Source: Acerihabitans sp015654925
Lineage (GTDB): Bacteria; Pseudomonadota; Gammaproteobacteria; Enterobacterales; Enterobacteriaceae
NCBI RefSeq assembly: GCF_047324175.1
Contig: NZ_CP178732.1
Coordinates: forward strand, 5,146,001 to 5,210,000
Length of the DNA stretch: 64,000 nucleotides
Direction of reading: 5' to 3'
Position numbers and translations under genes: made by a program. Positions 34,207 through 42,996 of this stretch are shown piece after piece. The notes below the pieces were generated by a model. That model saw only the letters and a program-made list of their open reading frames with translations, searched no databases and was not told where the DNA came from. Position 1 is the stretch's first letter, and each line of letters begins with the position of its first letter.

Positions 34207-34530
34207 ATGGATCTGGAAAGCAGCGTAATGGAGTTATTGATCCAGGCCGGCAGCGCCAGAAGTAGTTTATTAACCGCATTGCGGCAGGCCAGGCACGGGG
34301 ATACCGGCGCCGCCCTGGCGGGAATGGCCGAGGCCAGGGCCGCCATATCCCTGGCGCACAAAATACAAACGCAGTTAATCAGTTTAGATGAAGGCAGTGG
34401 AAAAATACCGTGCAGTTTAATTCTGATGCATGCGCAGGATCATTTGATGAACGCCATGCTGGTACAGGATTTAGCCGCCGATCTGATAGAACTTTATCGC
34501 CGAATACCGCAAGGGGCACACCATGACTAA
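34207..34530 (+). CDS. PTS lactose/cellobiose-type IIA component
   Basis: A 107-residue helical phosphocarrier. ATG 34207 has a GGGGGG site upstream; ATG 34177 is also in frame. The active histidine region reads LILMHAQDHLMNAM, close to the family motif HAQDHLM, and the N-terminal helix LIQAGSARSSLLTALRQAR is typical. Its last codons overlap the glycosidase start in ATGACTAA. Confidence 0.92.
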   Translation: MDLESSVMELLIQAGSARSSLLTALRQARHGDTGAALAGMAEARAAISLAHKIQTQLISLDEGSGKIPCSLILMHAQDHLMNAMLVQDLAADLIELYRRIPQGAHHD

Positions 34531-35824
34531 AATAACCGTGATTGGTGGTGGCAGCAGCTATACACCGGAACTGGTTGAAGGATTGATTAACTATCACCAT
34601 GAAGTCGCGCTCACCGAACTGGCGCTGGTGGACGTGGAATCGGGCCGTGAAAAAGTGAATATTATCGCGGCGCTGGCGCGGCGCATGCTTAAGCGCAACG
34701 GGTTGGAGCAGGTCGTGGTATCGGTGCATTTTAGCCTGGAAGAGGCGATCCGCGGCGCCAGCTTCGTCCTGACCCAGCTGCGGGTCGGCCAGCTCGCCGC
34801 GCGGGCCGGGGACGAACGGCTGGGATTATCCTTTAATTTGCTCGGGCAGGAGACCACCGGCGTCGGCGGTTTCGCCAAAGCGCTGCGCACCATCCCGGTC
34901 ATGCTTGAGGTGGCGCGCACCGTGGAAGCGGTGGCCCCCGACGCGTGGATTATTAATTTCACCAACCCGGCCGGCATCGTAACCGAGGCGGTGTCCCGCT
35001 ATAGCAAGGCCAAAATCATCGGGCTGTGTAATGTGCCGGTATCCATGCACCATATGATTGCCGATATGCTCAAGGCGCCGCGCGCTGACGTGGATCTGCG
35101 TTTCGCCGGCCTCAATCATATGGTATGGGTGCATCAGGTCACGCTGCGCGGCCAGGATGTCACCCGCCGGGTCATCGATTTGCTGAGCGACGGCGAAACG
35201 CTGACCATGAACAATATTAAAGATGTGCCCTGGCCGCCGGCGTTCTTGCAAGCCCTGGGCGCCATTCCCTGCCCTTACCATCGCTACTTTTACCAGACCG
35301 CCGCCATGCTGGAAGAGGAAATAGCCGCGGCGCGGGAGGGCGGCACGCGGGCGGAACAGGTCATGAAGATCGAAGCGGAGCTGTTTGCCCTGTATGCCCA
35401 ACCCGAGCTGGATAAAAAGCCCGAACAGCTCAGCCTGCGCGGCGGGGCCTTTTATTCGGAAGTCGCCGTCGAACTGATCCGCGCCATTCATAATAATTCC
35501 GGCAAAATATTAGTAGTGAATACCCGCAATAATGGCGCTATCCAGGGTTTGCCCGACGATGCGGTAATCGAAACCAATTGCGTGGTTGACGCCCAGGGCG
35601 CCCACCCGTTGAGTTTCGGGGCATTGCCGCCGGCCATGAACGGCCTGACGCAGCAGGTAAAAGATTTCGAACGCCTGACCATTGAAGCCGCGGTACACGG
35701 TTGCCGCAAAAGCGCGCTCCTGGCGCTGGTGGTCAATCCGCTGATCGGCAATGTCGCAATTGCGGAAACGATGCTGTCCGAGGTGTTAAGCCAGAACCGG
35801 CGCTATTTGCCGCAATTTAATTAA
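34523..35824 (+). CDS. 6-phospho-beta-glucosidase, glycoside hydrolase family 4
   Basis: A 433-residue GH4 enzyme that needs NAD+ and a divalent metal and splits 6-phospho-beta-glucosides (cellobiose, aryl-glucosides). The nucleotide-binding start is ITVIGGGSSYTPELVEG, the metal-binding Cys and His are in GLCNVPVSMHH, and NFTNPAGIVTEA is conserved. It is in the same group as E. coli ChbF. It overlaps the IIA gene and lies 65 bases before IIC, so uptake and hydrolysis are co-expressed. Confidence 0.94.
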   Translation: MTKITVIGGGSSYTPELVEGLINYHHEVALTELALVDVESGREKVNIIAALARRMLKRNGLEQVVVSVHFSLEEAIRGASFVLTQLRVGQLAARAGDERLGLSFNLLGQETTGVGGFAKALRTIPVMLEVARTVEAVAPDAWIINFTNPAGIVTEAVSRYSKAKIIGLCNVPVSMHHMIADMLKAPRADVDLRFAGLNHMVWVHQVTLRGQDVTRRVIDLLSDGETLTMNNIKDVPWPPAFLQALGAIPCPYHRYFYQTAAMLEEEIAAAREGGTRAEQVMKIEAELFALYAQPELDKKPEQLSLRGGAFYSEVAVELIRAIHNNSGKILVVNTRNNGAIQGLPDDAVIETNCVVDAQGAHPLSFGALPPAMNGLTQQVKDFERLTIEAAVHGCRKSALLALVVNPLIGNVAIAETMLSEVLSQNRRYLPQFN

Positions 35825-35889
35825 ATAGCCCGGCACTGCCCATAAAAACAATCAGGCTACACTCCGCAACCGCCGGAGAAGGGGGGATT

Positions 35890-37251
35890 ATGTCTCGTGT
35901 AAATAGTATTCTCGAACGTTATATATTGCCAACAGCGTTAAAAATCGCCGGCCAGAAACATATATTATCGGTACGCGACGGTATTATCCTGAATATGCCG
36001 TTTATGTTAATCGGCTCTTTTTTCCTGATCTTTGCCTATTTGCCTATTCCCAGTTATGCCCATTTTATGGGGGAGATTTTCGGCGATGCCTGGCGCGATA
36101 AACTGCTTTATCCGGTTAAAGCCACATACGACATCATGGCCATTATCTCCAGTTTTGGCATCGCCTACCGGCTGGCGGAAAAATACCGCGGCCTTGACCC
36201 GCTCACTACCGGCGCCGTCTCGCTAGTGGCGTTTATTATGACCATTCCTCAGCACACCTTGTTCACTCCGGTACAGGGCGCGGCGGAACAAATGGTCAAA
36301 GGCGTGCTGCCGATGAATTTTATCGGCAGCCAGGGCTTGTTCGTGGCCATCGTGGTGGCGATACTTTCCACCGAGATTTACCGGTTTGTGCATAACCGCA
36401 ATATGGTTATCACCATGCCGGAAGGGGTGCCGCCGGCGGTGGCCAAATCGTTTCTGGCGTTGATTCCGGGCTTTTGCGTATTGGCGGTGATCCTGGCGCT
36501 GCGGCTGATCGTGGAGGCCACGCCGTTCGGCGATATCAATACCATGATCGCCACGATTATCGGTATCCCGATGCATCATATCGGCGGCACGCTGCCGGGC
36601 ATGATTTTCTCGGTGATCCTGATCGGGCTGCTGTGGACCCTGGGTTTGCACGGCGACGCCATCGTCCTGGTGTTTATCCAGCCGGTATGGCTGTCCAATA
36701 TGTCGGAGAACCTGACCGCGTTTCAAACCAATCAACCGATCCCGCACATTATTACCCAGCAATTCTATGATTTGTGGATCGCCCCCGGCGGGACCGGCGC
36801 ACTGCTGGGACTGGTGATTTTTATGCTGCTGCGCAGCCGCAGCGCGCAAATGAAACAGCTGGGGAAAATCGCCGCGCCGGGCTGCTTGTTTAATATCAGC
36901 GAGCCGATGGTGTTTGGCATTCCGCTGGTCATGAACCCCTATTTTTTCCTGCCGTTTATCCTGACCCCGGTGGTGCTGGTCATCGTCACTTATACCGCCA
37001 TGGCGACCGGGCTGGTGACGCCGCCGGTGGGCATTGCGCTGCCCTTCACCACGCCCATCTTTATCAGCGGCTATCTGGCTACCGGCGGCCACATCTCCGG
37101 CACGGTGATCCAGGTGGTTAACCTGGCGATCTCCATGGTGATTTACTACCCGTTCTTTTTAGCCTGGGATCGGCAGAAATTCCGCGAGGAGCATCAGGCG
37201 CGGCAAGCTTCGGCCGCCGAGCTGGCCGCCTCGGAGGGGCATCGGGCCTAA
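35890..37251 (+). CDS. PTS lactose/cellobiose-type IIC permease
   Basis: A 453-residue integral membrane sugar permease of the EIIC-Lac/Cel family, with about ten hydrophobic segments. The conserved NISEPMVFGIPLVMNP, which lines the sugar site, is near 335-350. GAAGGGGGGATT precedes the ATG. With IIB and IIA it forms a complete transporter; the likely substrates are beta-linked disaccharides or aryl-beta-glucosides. Confidence 0.94.
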   Translation: MSRVNSILERYILPTALKIAGQKHILSVRDGIILNMPFMLIGSFFLIFAYLPIPSYAHFMGEIFGDAWRDKLLYPVKATYDIMAIISSFGIAYRLAEKYRGLDPLTTGAVSLVAFIMTIPQHTLFTPVQGAAEQMVKGVLPMNFIGSQGLFVAIVVAILSTEIYRFVHNRNMVITMPEGVPPAVAKSFLALIPGFCVLAVILALRLIVEATPFGDINTMIATIIGIPMHHIGGTLPGMIFSVILIGLLWTLGLHGDAIVLVFIQPVWLSNMSENLTAFQTNQPIPHIITQQFYDLWIAPGGTGALLGLVIFMLLRSRSAQMKQLGKIAAPGCLFNISEPMVFGIPLVMNPYFFLPFILTPVVLVIVTYTAMATGLVTPPVGIALPFTTPIFISGYLATGGHISGTVIQVVNLAISMVIYYPFFLAWDRQKFREEHQARQASAAELAASEGHRA

Positions 37252-37482
37252 TGCGCCGCGGGCCATGGCATAACAGCACGGGCGGGAACCAGCGGTATTC
37301 CTGACCCGTGCCGCGGGCCGGTATGGGACATCAGGCCCGGTCCGCCCCGTCCCGATAGCGCCGGCGTCGGCGCGAACAAGCCCCCGCCCCGATAAAAAAT
37401 GTCCCTACGGGCGGCCACCCTCGGCTTTTTCCGGTAATATTAAGCTCTCCGGCTTGTTTTATGGCCGCGCTATAGGGCTGTT

Positions 37483-37986
37483 ATGACACCACTGATTTAT
37501 TTGCAAGGCTACCCCGAGCATCTGCTGGCGCAGGTACGCACGCTTATCGCGGAACAACGCCTGGGCGACGTGCTGGCGAAACGCTATCCCGCCGCGCACG
37601 CTGTCACCAGCGACAAGGCGCTGTACGTATATACGCTGGATTTAAAAAATCACTATCTGCGCAATGCCGCCCCGGTGAATAAGGTGGCCTGGGACAGTAA
37701 AATCCATGTGCTGAAAAATGCGCTGGGCCTGCATACCGCGGTGTCCCGCGTGCAGGGCGGCAAACTGAAAGCCAAGGCGGAGATCCGTATCGCCACGGTA
37801 TTCAAAACCGCTCCGGCGGATTTCCTGCGCATGATCGTGGTGCATGAACTGGCGCATCTTAAGGAAAAAGAGCACGACAAGGCGTTTTACCAGCTGTGCT
37901 GCCATATGGAGCCGCGCTATCATCAGTTGGAATTCGATACCCGCTTGTGGCTGACCCAGTTGGCGCTGGAAGCGCCGCGGGAATAA
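37483..37986 (+). CDS. ygjP: YgjP-like metallopeptidase-domain protein
   Basis: A 167-residue DUF45/WLM-type protein, the same length as E. coli YgjP. The zinc motif HELAHLKEKEHD (about 122-133) shows the HExxH-like pattern with the extra His, followed by the typical FYQLCCHMEPRYHQLEFDTRLWL. The function of the family is not settled. The 230 bases upstream are GC-rich and hold no gene. Confidence 0.88.
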   Translation: MTPLIYLQGYPEHLLAQVRTLIAEQRLGDVLAKRYPAAHAVTSDKALYVYTLDLKNHYLRNAAPVNKVAWDSKIHVLKNALGLHTAVSRVQGGKLKAKAEIRIATVFKTAPADFLRMIVVHELAHLKEKEHDKAFYQLCCHMEPRYHQLEFDTRLWLTQLALEAPRE

Positions 37987-38179
37987 ATTTTTCGTCGAAT
38001 AGACCCTCTTCATTGCTGTTAGTCAAATCACTAAATAGAGAGGGTAAATATAGTGTGGAGTTATCTATTTAACAAAAATGGCATACGCTAAAAACAATTC
38101 TTCAAGCCAAAAATGTTACTAGCCATAATATATTAACACCATAGATTATAGTGAGATTGAATTTCTTATAATATTCTAG
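37987..38179. other. AT-rich island between ygjP and a methyltransferase remnant
   Basis: About 190 bases with AT content far above the surroundings. ACCCTCT (38003-38009) and AGAGGGT (38039-38045) form an inverted repeat. No gene is seen. Together with the 5'-truncated gene that follows, it looks like a rearrangement or insertion scar. Confidence 0.45.
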
Positions 38180-38449
38180 GTGCTGCCGGTGCCGATTCCC
38201 CTGAACTGCACCGATGGTTTTAGCGAGGCGTATTACGGCCGGCCCGAGCGGCTGCTCGATCCGGGCGCGCGCCGGGCAAATTCCGCATGGAGTTTTGCCG
38301 ATCCCGCCATCGCCGATCGGTTCGCCAGGGATTTAAGCCGCGATCTGGCTGACGGCAGTTGGGACGCCCGCTACGGGCATTTGCGCCGACAGCCCTATTT
38401 TGACGGCTCGCTGCGCCTGATTATCAGCCGGCCCGCCGGACGTGATTAG
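38180..38449 (+). pseudogene. C-terminal remnant of a SAM-dependent methyltransferase
   Basis: An 89-codon frame opening with GTG and no ribosome binding site. It resembles only the last third of class I methyltransferases: PVPLNCTDGF... in the style of CTDGFxxAYWxRPExYLDPxVR, then DLADGSWDARYGHL and a final strand. The AdoMet-binding N-terminal part is absent, and the AT-rich island stands where it should be. It is best read as a truncated pseudogene. Confidence 0.65.
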
Positions 38450-38509
38450 CCTGCGAACCATTGCGCAGATATGCTATCGTGGCGTATCTCTGCTATATGA
38501 AATAACCCC

Positions 38510-39805
38510 ATGAAAAATAGCAATACCTACTCCCCGGGTCGGGTGACCACCGCTGGCGATCGCATTTTGGGATGGCGCGATCTGTTCTCGCTATGGTTTT
38601 CGTTAGGCATCGGCCTGGCGGTACTGCAAGCCGGAGCCGTGCTGGCTCCCGGCCTGGGCATGCTGGAATCGCTGTATGCCGTGGCGATCGGCTCGCTGGC
38701 GGGCAGCGTCCTGCTGGCATTGTCCGGAGTGATTGGTTATGACACCGGGCGCTCGGCCATGGCCACCATGGCTTTCAGCCTGGGCAACACCGGCGCGTCG
38801 GTGCCCGCCGTGCTCAATGTATTGCAGCTTATCGGCTGGGGGGCGTTTGAAATCGTGATGATGCGCGACGCGGCCAGCCTGCTGGCGGCGCGCGCCCTGG
38901 GCAGCGGGAGCATGTGGGCCAATCCCGCGCTGTGGACCTGGGTGTTCGGCTTGTGCGCCACCGGACTGGCCCTGGGCGGGCCGCTGGCGTTTATCCGGCT
39001 GGTATTGCGGCGCTTTGGCATCTGGCTGCTGCTGTTTGCCTGCGCCTGGTTAAGCTGGTCGCTATGGCGGCATGCGGATTTAGCCAAGCTGGCCGCGACC
39101 GCCGGCAACGGTTCGCTGCCGTTTGCGGCGGGTTGCGATATCGTCATTTCCATGGCGTTATCCTGGCTGCCGCTGGTGGCGGATTATACCCGGTTCGGCA
39201 AAAGCGCCCGCCAAAGCTTTTTCGGCACGCTGAGCGGCTATCTGCTGGGCGGGCTGTGGATGATGGCCCTGGGCGGCGCCTACGCGCTGGCCTATACCGG
39301 CGACGGCGACGCCAATGCGCTGCTGGTCGCCCTGTCCGGCGCCGCCTTGGGCATTCCGCTCTTGCTGATCCTGATCGATGAAAATGAAAACGCCTTCGCC
39401 GACATCCATTCGGCGACCTTGTCCTCGGCGCTGTTATTGCCGCTGCGGGTCAAGCCGCTGACGCTGATTATCGGTTTGGTCTGTACGCTGATCGCCTGGC
39501 GGGCGCCCCTGTCGCAATATGAAAATTTCCTGTTATTAATCGGTTCGGTGTTTGCGCCTTTATTCGGCGTGGTGCTGGTGGAGCATTTCGCGATCCGCCG
39601 GCGCCGGGATCTCGCGCCGGGCGCGGCGCTGTCCTGGCGCGCGTTTTTGTCCTGGGGCTGCGGCATCGCCGTTTACCAGCTAATGGCGCAAGTTTATGCG
39701 CAGATAGGCGCCACGCTGCCCGCGCTGATCGCCGCCGGGGCGCTGTACTATCTGTTATCCTGGCGCGGAGTATCTTACCGCGCCGCCTTGCGCCATCCCC
39801 GGTAA
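38510..39805 (+). CDS. NCS1-family nucleobase permease, CytX-like
   Basis: A 431-residue integral membrane transporter with about 12 hydrophobic segments. The NCS1 signature region WFSLGIGLAVLQAGAVLAPGLG is near the N-terminus, and WLPLVADYTRFGK is in the middle. The size and sequence suit the CytX branch, proposed to import hydroxymethylpyrimidine for thiamine synthesis, or the related cytosine permeases. No TPP riboswitch fits in the short upstream gap, so the thiamine link is uncertain. Confidence 0.8.
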   Translation: MKNSNTYSPGRVTTAGDRILGWRDLFSLWFSLGIGLAVLQAGAVLAPGLGMLESLYAVAIGSLAGSVLLALSGVIGYDTGRSAMATMAFSLGNTGASVPAVLNVLQLIGWGAFEIVMMRDAASLLAARALGSGSMWANPALWTWVFGLCATGLALGGPLAFIRLVLRRFGIWLLLFACAWLSWSLWRHADLAKLAATAGNGSLPFAAGCDIVISMALSWLPLVADYTRFGKSARQSFFGTLSGYLLGGLWMMALGGAYALAYTGDGDANALLVALSGAALGIPLLLILIDENENAFADIHSATLSSALLLPLRVKPLTLIIGLVCTLIAWRAPLSQYENFLLLIGSVFAPLFGVVLVEHFAIRRRRDLAPGAALSWRAFLSWGCGIAVYQLMAQVYAQIGATLPALIAAGALYYLLSWRGVSYRAALRHPR

Positions 39806-39868
39806 TCGCGGCGGGGAGCATGTCTTCCCCGCTATTTACCCCAACCACCAACAGGATTAACCGGCCCG

Positions 39869-41056
39869 ATGTCATTCGTTTTTTTGCCACAGTGCCCACA
39901 GCGCCCACAGCGCCCACAGCGCATAGTACCCGCCGTCCGCGGCGCGGCGGCCCAGCAGCGCCAGGCAGGACGCCTTGCCGTCCTGGCGCTGCTGCTGACG
40001 CTGGCCGGCTGTGGCACCCAGCACCGGCAGGCGCAGGCCCCCGCGCCGAGTCCGCAGGACGTACGGGCGAAAATCGTTAAGCTGTTGCCGGCGAACACCG
40101 CCGATCGCGCCGGCTGGGCGAAGGATATCTATGCGGCGTTTGCCGCGCAGGACCTGGACCCGTCCACCGAAAACCTGTGCTCCGTATTGGCGGTGGCCGG
40201 GCAGGAATCCGGCTTCCAGGCCGACGCCCCGGTACCGGGGCTGGGCAAAATCGCCTGGGCCGAGATTGACCGCCGCGCAGCCCAGGTGCATATCCCGGCC
40301 ATGGTGGTGCACGCCGCGCTGCATATTCCGTCCCCCAACGGCAAAAGCTATAGCGAACGCCTGGATGCCGTGCGCTCCGAAAAAGAGCTGAGCGCTATTT
40401 TCGACGACTTTATCGGCATGGTGCCGATGGGGCAACGGCTGTTCGGCAACCTGAACCCGGTGCATACCGGCGGGCCGATGCAGGTAAGCATCGCCTTTGC
40501 CGAAGCCCATGCCAAAGGCTATCCCTACCCCGTCGACGGCACCATACGCCGCGAGGTGTTCAGCCGCCGCGGCGGTCTGTACTTCGGTATCACCCACCTG
40601 CTGGGCTACCCGGCCCATTACGACCGGCAGATCTTCCGTTTTGCCGATTTCAATGCCGGCTGGTACGCCAGCCGCAACGCCGCCTTTCAAAATGCCGTCG
40701 GCCGGATCTCGGGCAAACCGCTGGCCCTGGACGGCGACCTGATAAATTATGGTTCCGCCACGCCGGGCGCCACGGAGCTGGCGGTGCTTTCCCTGGGCAA
40801 ACGGCTGGATATCAGCGCGGCGGCCATCAGGCGCGCGCTGGAGAAAGGCGAGCGGCTGGATTTTGAGGAGACCGACCTTTACCAGCGCGTGTTCGCCCTG
40901 GCGGACCAAGGACGCGGCCAGCCGCTGCCAAGGGCCATGCTGCCCGGCATTACGCTGGAAAGCCCGAAAATTACCCGCACGCTTACCACCGCCTGGTTTG
41001 CCCGCCGCGTCGATCAGCGCCATCAAAGTTGCCTGGCCAAGGCCGCCGGCGGCTGA
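39869..41056 (+). CDS. DUF1615 lipoprotein, YaiW-like
   Basis: A 395-residue predicted lipoprotein. The lipobox LTLAGC follows a hydrophobic run near residues 40-50, and the mature protein matches DUF1615, the family of E. coli YaiW, a surface-exposed lipoprotein linked to SbmA and peptide uptake. The region VAGQESGFQADAPVPGLGKIAW resembles lytic-transglycosylase-like folds. The N-terminus before the signal is unusually long and contains a 9-base tandem repeat (PQR units), so the true start may lie further in. Confidence 0.85.
   Translation: MSFVFLPQCPQRPQRPQRIVPAVRGAAAQQRQAGRLAVLALLLTLAGCGTQHRQAQAPAPSPQDVRAKIVKLLPANTADRAGWAKDIYAAFAAQDLDPSTENLCSVLAVAGQESGFQADAPVPGLGKIAWAEIDRRAAQVHIPAMVVHAALHIPSPNGKSYSERLDAVRSEKELSAIFDDFIGMVPMGQRLFGNLNPVHTGGPMQVSIAFAEAHAKGYPYPVDGTIRREVFSRRGGLYFGITHLLGYPAHYDRQIFRFADFNAGWYASRNAAFQNAVGRISGKPLALDGDLINYGSATPGATELAVLSLGKRLDISAAAIRRALEKGERLDFEETDLYQRVFALADQGRGQPLPRAMLPGITLESPKITRTLTTAWFARRVDQRHQSCLAKAAGG
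39895..39921 (+). repeat. 9-base tandem repeat at the start of the YaiW-like gene
   Basis: CCCACAGCG occurs three times in a row, with partial units at both ends, and encodes PQR repeats in the predicted N-terminal extension. Such repeats can vary in copy number without shifting the frame. Confidence 0.7.
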
Positions 41057-41134
41057 TGTCCCGTCGCCCCGCTGAATTCAATAGCGATCGTTAAAAAACG
41101 TTGACGGCCGGGGCACCCCGTCCTACCTTGATGA

Positions 41135-41153
41135 CGGCCCGGTAATCGGGCCG
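41135..41153 (+). terminator. Weak terminator after the YaiW-like gene
   Basis: CGGCCCG and CGGGCCG pair around a GTAAT loop, followed by ATTTCCC. It lies in the 132-base gap before the DUF1993 gene. Confidence 0.4.
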
Positions 41154-41188
41154 ATTTCCCTACATCATATAACGATGAGAAAACCAAC

Positions 41189-41716
41189 ATGGCTAATCCG
41201 GTACAAGATCTCACTTTTTACCAAGCTTCGATCCCCGTATTTATCCGGGCGCTGAATAATTTATCCGCGCTGCTGCATAAAGCGACGGCCTTTGCCGCCG
41301 AGCAGGGTATCGACGAGTCGGCGCTGGTTAATGCCCGCCTGGCGCCGGATATGTTCAGCCTGGCCAGGCAGGTGCAATCCGCCAGCGACGCGGCGAAATC
41401 CTGCGCGGCGCGGTTGTCCGGCGGCGAAATTCCCAGCTTTCCGGATACCGAAACCACCTTCGCGCAATTGCAGGAACGGATTGCGAAAACCATCGCTTAT
41501 CTTAACGGACTCCCCCGTGAACCGTTCGCCCATGCCGGCGTGCGGCCGATCGTAATGAACATGCGCGGCACCGCCAGGACGTTCAGCGGTTATGATTACC
41601 TGTTCCGGCTGGCGCTGCCCAACCTGTTTTTCCATGTCACCACGGCTTACGATATTTTGCGCAATCAGGGGTTGGCGATAGGCAAGAGCGATTATTTGGG
41701 GTCGTTCGAGGAGTAA
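41189..41716 (+). CDS. DUF1993 family protein
   Basis: A 175-residue cytosolic protein of the DUF1993 family: an all-helical DinB-like fold with SIPVFIRALNNLSALLHKA at the start, ARLAPDMFSLARQVQSASDAAK in the middle, and the C-terminal FHVTTAYDILRNQGLAIGKSDYLG. Biochemical function is unknown. It probably forms a single-gene transcript that ends at the hairpin 41736-41767. Confidence 0.85.
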   Translation: MANPVQDLTFYQASIPVFIRALNNLSALLHKATAFAAEQGIDESALVNARLAPDMFSLARQVQSASDAAKSCAARLSGGEIPSFPDTETTFAQLQERIAKTIAYLNGLPREPFAHAGVRPIVMNMRGTARTFSGYDYLFRLALPNLFFHVTTAYDILRNQGLAIGKSDYLGSFEE

Positions 41717-41735
41717 CGGGCGGGTAACCAATGAA

Positions 41736-41767
41736 AACGGGGGGCCGGGATAACCGGCCGCCCCGTT
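41736..41767. terminator. Bidirectional terminator between DUF1993 and DUF1471 genes
   Basis: AACGGGG-GGCCGG pairs with CCGGCC-GCCCCGTT with one bulged base. It lies between convergent genes; read on the minus strand, the stem is followed by TTTT. Confidence 0.7.
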
Positions 41768-41776
41768 CTCAACGGA

Positions 41777-42034
41777 TTATTCATAGATTACCGCGGTGCC
41801 GTGCAGGTTGTTCTGGCCGGTGGTGGAGGTAATCTGGAACGATTTGGCGCCTGACTCGGCGGCTTTGGCGGCTAACTGCCCTTCCAGGGAAGAGAGGTTG
41901 CTGCCGCCGGTGGCGGAAATCACCCCGATCTGCTGCTGGCCGGCCGGCGCGGAAGTGACCAGGTCGGCGGCAAAACTACCAAAGGACAATGCGCTCAGGG
42001 CGATGGCGGCTGCGGCATATTTTACGTTTTTCAT
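41777..42034 (-). CDS. DUF1471 (YhcN/BhsA/McbA) small periplasmic protein
   Basis: An 85-residue secreted protein. The signal peptide ends near SFGSFA-ADLV, and the mature 60 residues show the DUF1471 pattern (QQIGVISATGG, LSSLEGQLAAKAAESGAKSFQITS, LHGTAVIYE). Relatives such as BhsA affect stress resistance, biofilm and outer-membrane permeability. A TetR regulator is encoded divergently, as with BhsA and ComR in E. coli. Confidence 0.92.
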   Translation of the reverse strand: MKNVKYAAAAIALSALSFGSFAADLVTSAPAGQQQIGVISATGGSNLSSLEGQLAAKAAESGAKSFQITSTTGQNNLHGTAVIYE

Positions 42035-42098
42035 ACTGTTCTCTCTTATCGTTAAACAGGTGATGGTTAATCAGGATTTTGTTGGCGACGTTAATTTG

Positions 42099-42112
42099 TT
42101 AACGTTCGATAA
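42099..42112. promoter_or_regulatory. TetR-type operator candidate 1
   Basis: TTAACGTTCGATAA, near-palindromic, about 65 bases upstream of the DUF1471 start. Confidence 0.5.
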
Positions 42113-42155
42113 CTAAATACTAACCCTGACGCTGGAAGCGATCAACTGTTTTTTA

Positions 42156-42169
42156 TTATCGATCGTTAA
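42156..42169. promoter_or_regulatory. TetR-type operator candidate 2
   Basis: TTATCGATCGTTAA, 12 of 14 positions symmetric, in the middle of the divergent region. Confidence 0.5.
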
Positions 42170-42291
42170 TATAATAATCAACCTACTGAAAAATAAAATG
42201 TTAAAGTTTATTTTTTTTGATTTTTCCACTAAAGATCGGGATCAGGACGGGGCTTTGCCGTCAGTATTGTCACGCGGTGCTTGTATTTTAA

Positions 42292-42305
42292 TTAATGATC
42301 GTTAA
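42292..42305. promoter_or_regulatory. TetR-type operator candidate 3
   Basis: TTAATGATCGTTAA, about 40 bases before the tetR start, in a position suited to autorepression. Confidence 0.5.
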
Positions 42306-42344
42306 TTATATGGGTATCATCCGACAACACTAAGAGAGGAATTT

Positions 42345-42983
42345 ATGGACACACAGAGTGAGGCGTGTGTCAAAAAGGGGCCGGGGCGTCCTAAACAGTT
42401 TGACCGCAATGACGCCCTGGATAAAGCGCTGGTCTTATTCTGGCGCCATGGCTATGAAGCGACGTCAATGTCCGATCTCGTCAAGGGCACCGGCGCCAAG
42501 GCGCCGACGCTTTATACCGAGTTCGGCAATAAAGAAGGCCTGTTCCGCGCCGCCGTCGAGCGTTATACCGCCCTGTTCGCCCAGCGCGGCAAATGCGTCT
42601 TGAGCGATGCCGGGCGCCCGGTCGCCGAGGTAGTGGAAGAGTATCTCCGCGATGCCGCGTCCATGTTCACCGACACCGAACTGCCGTCAGGCTGCTTTTT
42701 GACCTGTACGTCCGCCGCGCTGTCATCATCATCCGATGACGTGGCGCATATGCTGCGCGCCCGGCACCATCGCCAGGAACAACAGCTGGTGGATTTTTTG
42801 CAGCGGCGCCAGGCGAGCGGCGAGCTGCCGGATCGCATCAATGCCCCGGCGCTGGCCAAAAGCCTGATGTGCGCCCTGCACGGCATGTCGGTGCAGGCGC
42901 GGGAAGGCGCCACCCGTGAAGACCTCGATGGAATCATTGCCACCTGGATGGCGGTATGGCCGGCGTTGGCCCGTTCTGAGTAA
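42345..42983 (+). CDS. TetR-family transcriptional regulator
   Basis: A 212-residue repressor. The N-terminal helix-turn-helix reads DKALVLFWRHGYEATSMSDLVKGTGAKAPTLYTEFGNKEGLF (about 25-65), and the C-terminal half is a helical ligand domain with PSGCFLTCTSAAL. GAGAGGAATTT precedes the ATG. It is divergent from the DUF1471 gene, and the shared operator candidates suggest it controls both, parallel to ComR-BhsA. The inducer is unknown; the cysteines near residue 123 might sense an electrophile or metal. Confidence 0.92.
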   Translation: MDTQSEACVKKGPGRPKQFDRNDALDKALVLFWRHGYEATSMSDLVKGTGAKAPTLYTEFGNKEGLFRAAVERYTALFAQRGKCVLSDAGRPVAEVVEEYLRDAASMFTDTELPSGCFLTCTSAALSSSSDDVAHMLRARHHRQEQQLVDFLQRRQASGELPDRINAPALAKSLMCALHGMSVQAREGATREDLDGIIATWMAVWPALARSE

Positions 42984-42996
42984 GCTGATATTTGCG

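Larger units (their letters stand above)
42035..42344. promoter_or_regulatory. Divergent promoter region with three TetR-type operator candidates
   Basis: An AT-rich gap between the DUF1471 gene and a TetR regulator. Three 14-base near-palindromes with consensus TTA-t/a-CG-NN-CG-t-TAA lie at 42099, 42156 and 42292; a shorter TTATCGTTAA is at 42046. No gene is present. Confidence 0.55.

Noticed and set aside
36223..37092. 289-codon minus-strand ORF rich in His/Gln/Arg
   Set aside because: Mirror of the membrane segments of PTS IIC; reversed hydrophobic codons give this composition.
38450..38509. TPP riboswitch before the CytX-like gene
   Set aside because: Only 60 bases separate it from the previous frame, and no THI-box sequence is present.
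39872..41026. 384-codon minus-strand ORF
   Set aside because: It is fully antisense to the YaiW-like lipoprotein gene, shows no family motif and is of low-complexity Gly/Arg/Gln composition, as expected from a GC-rich coding strand read backwards.
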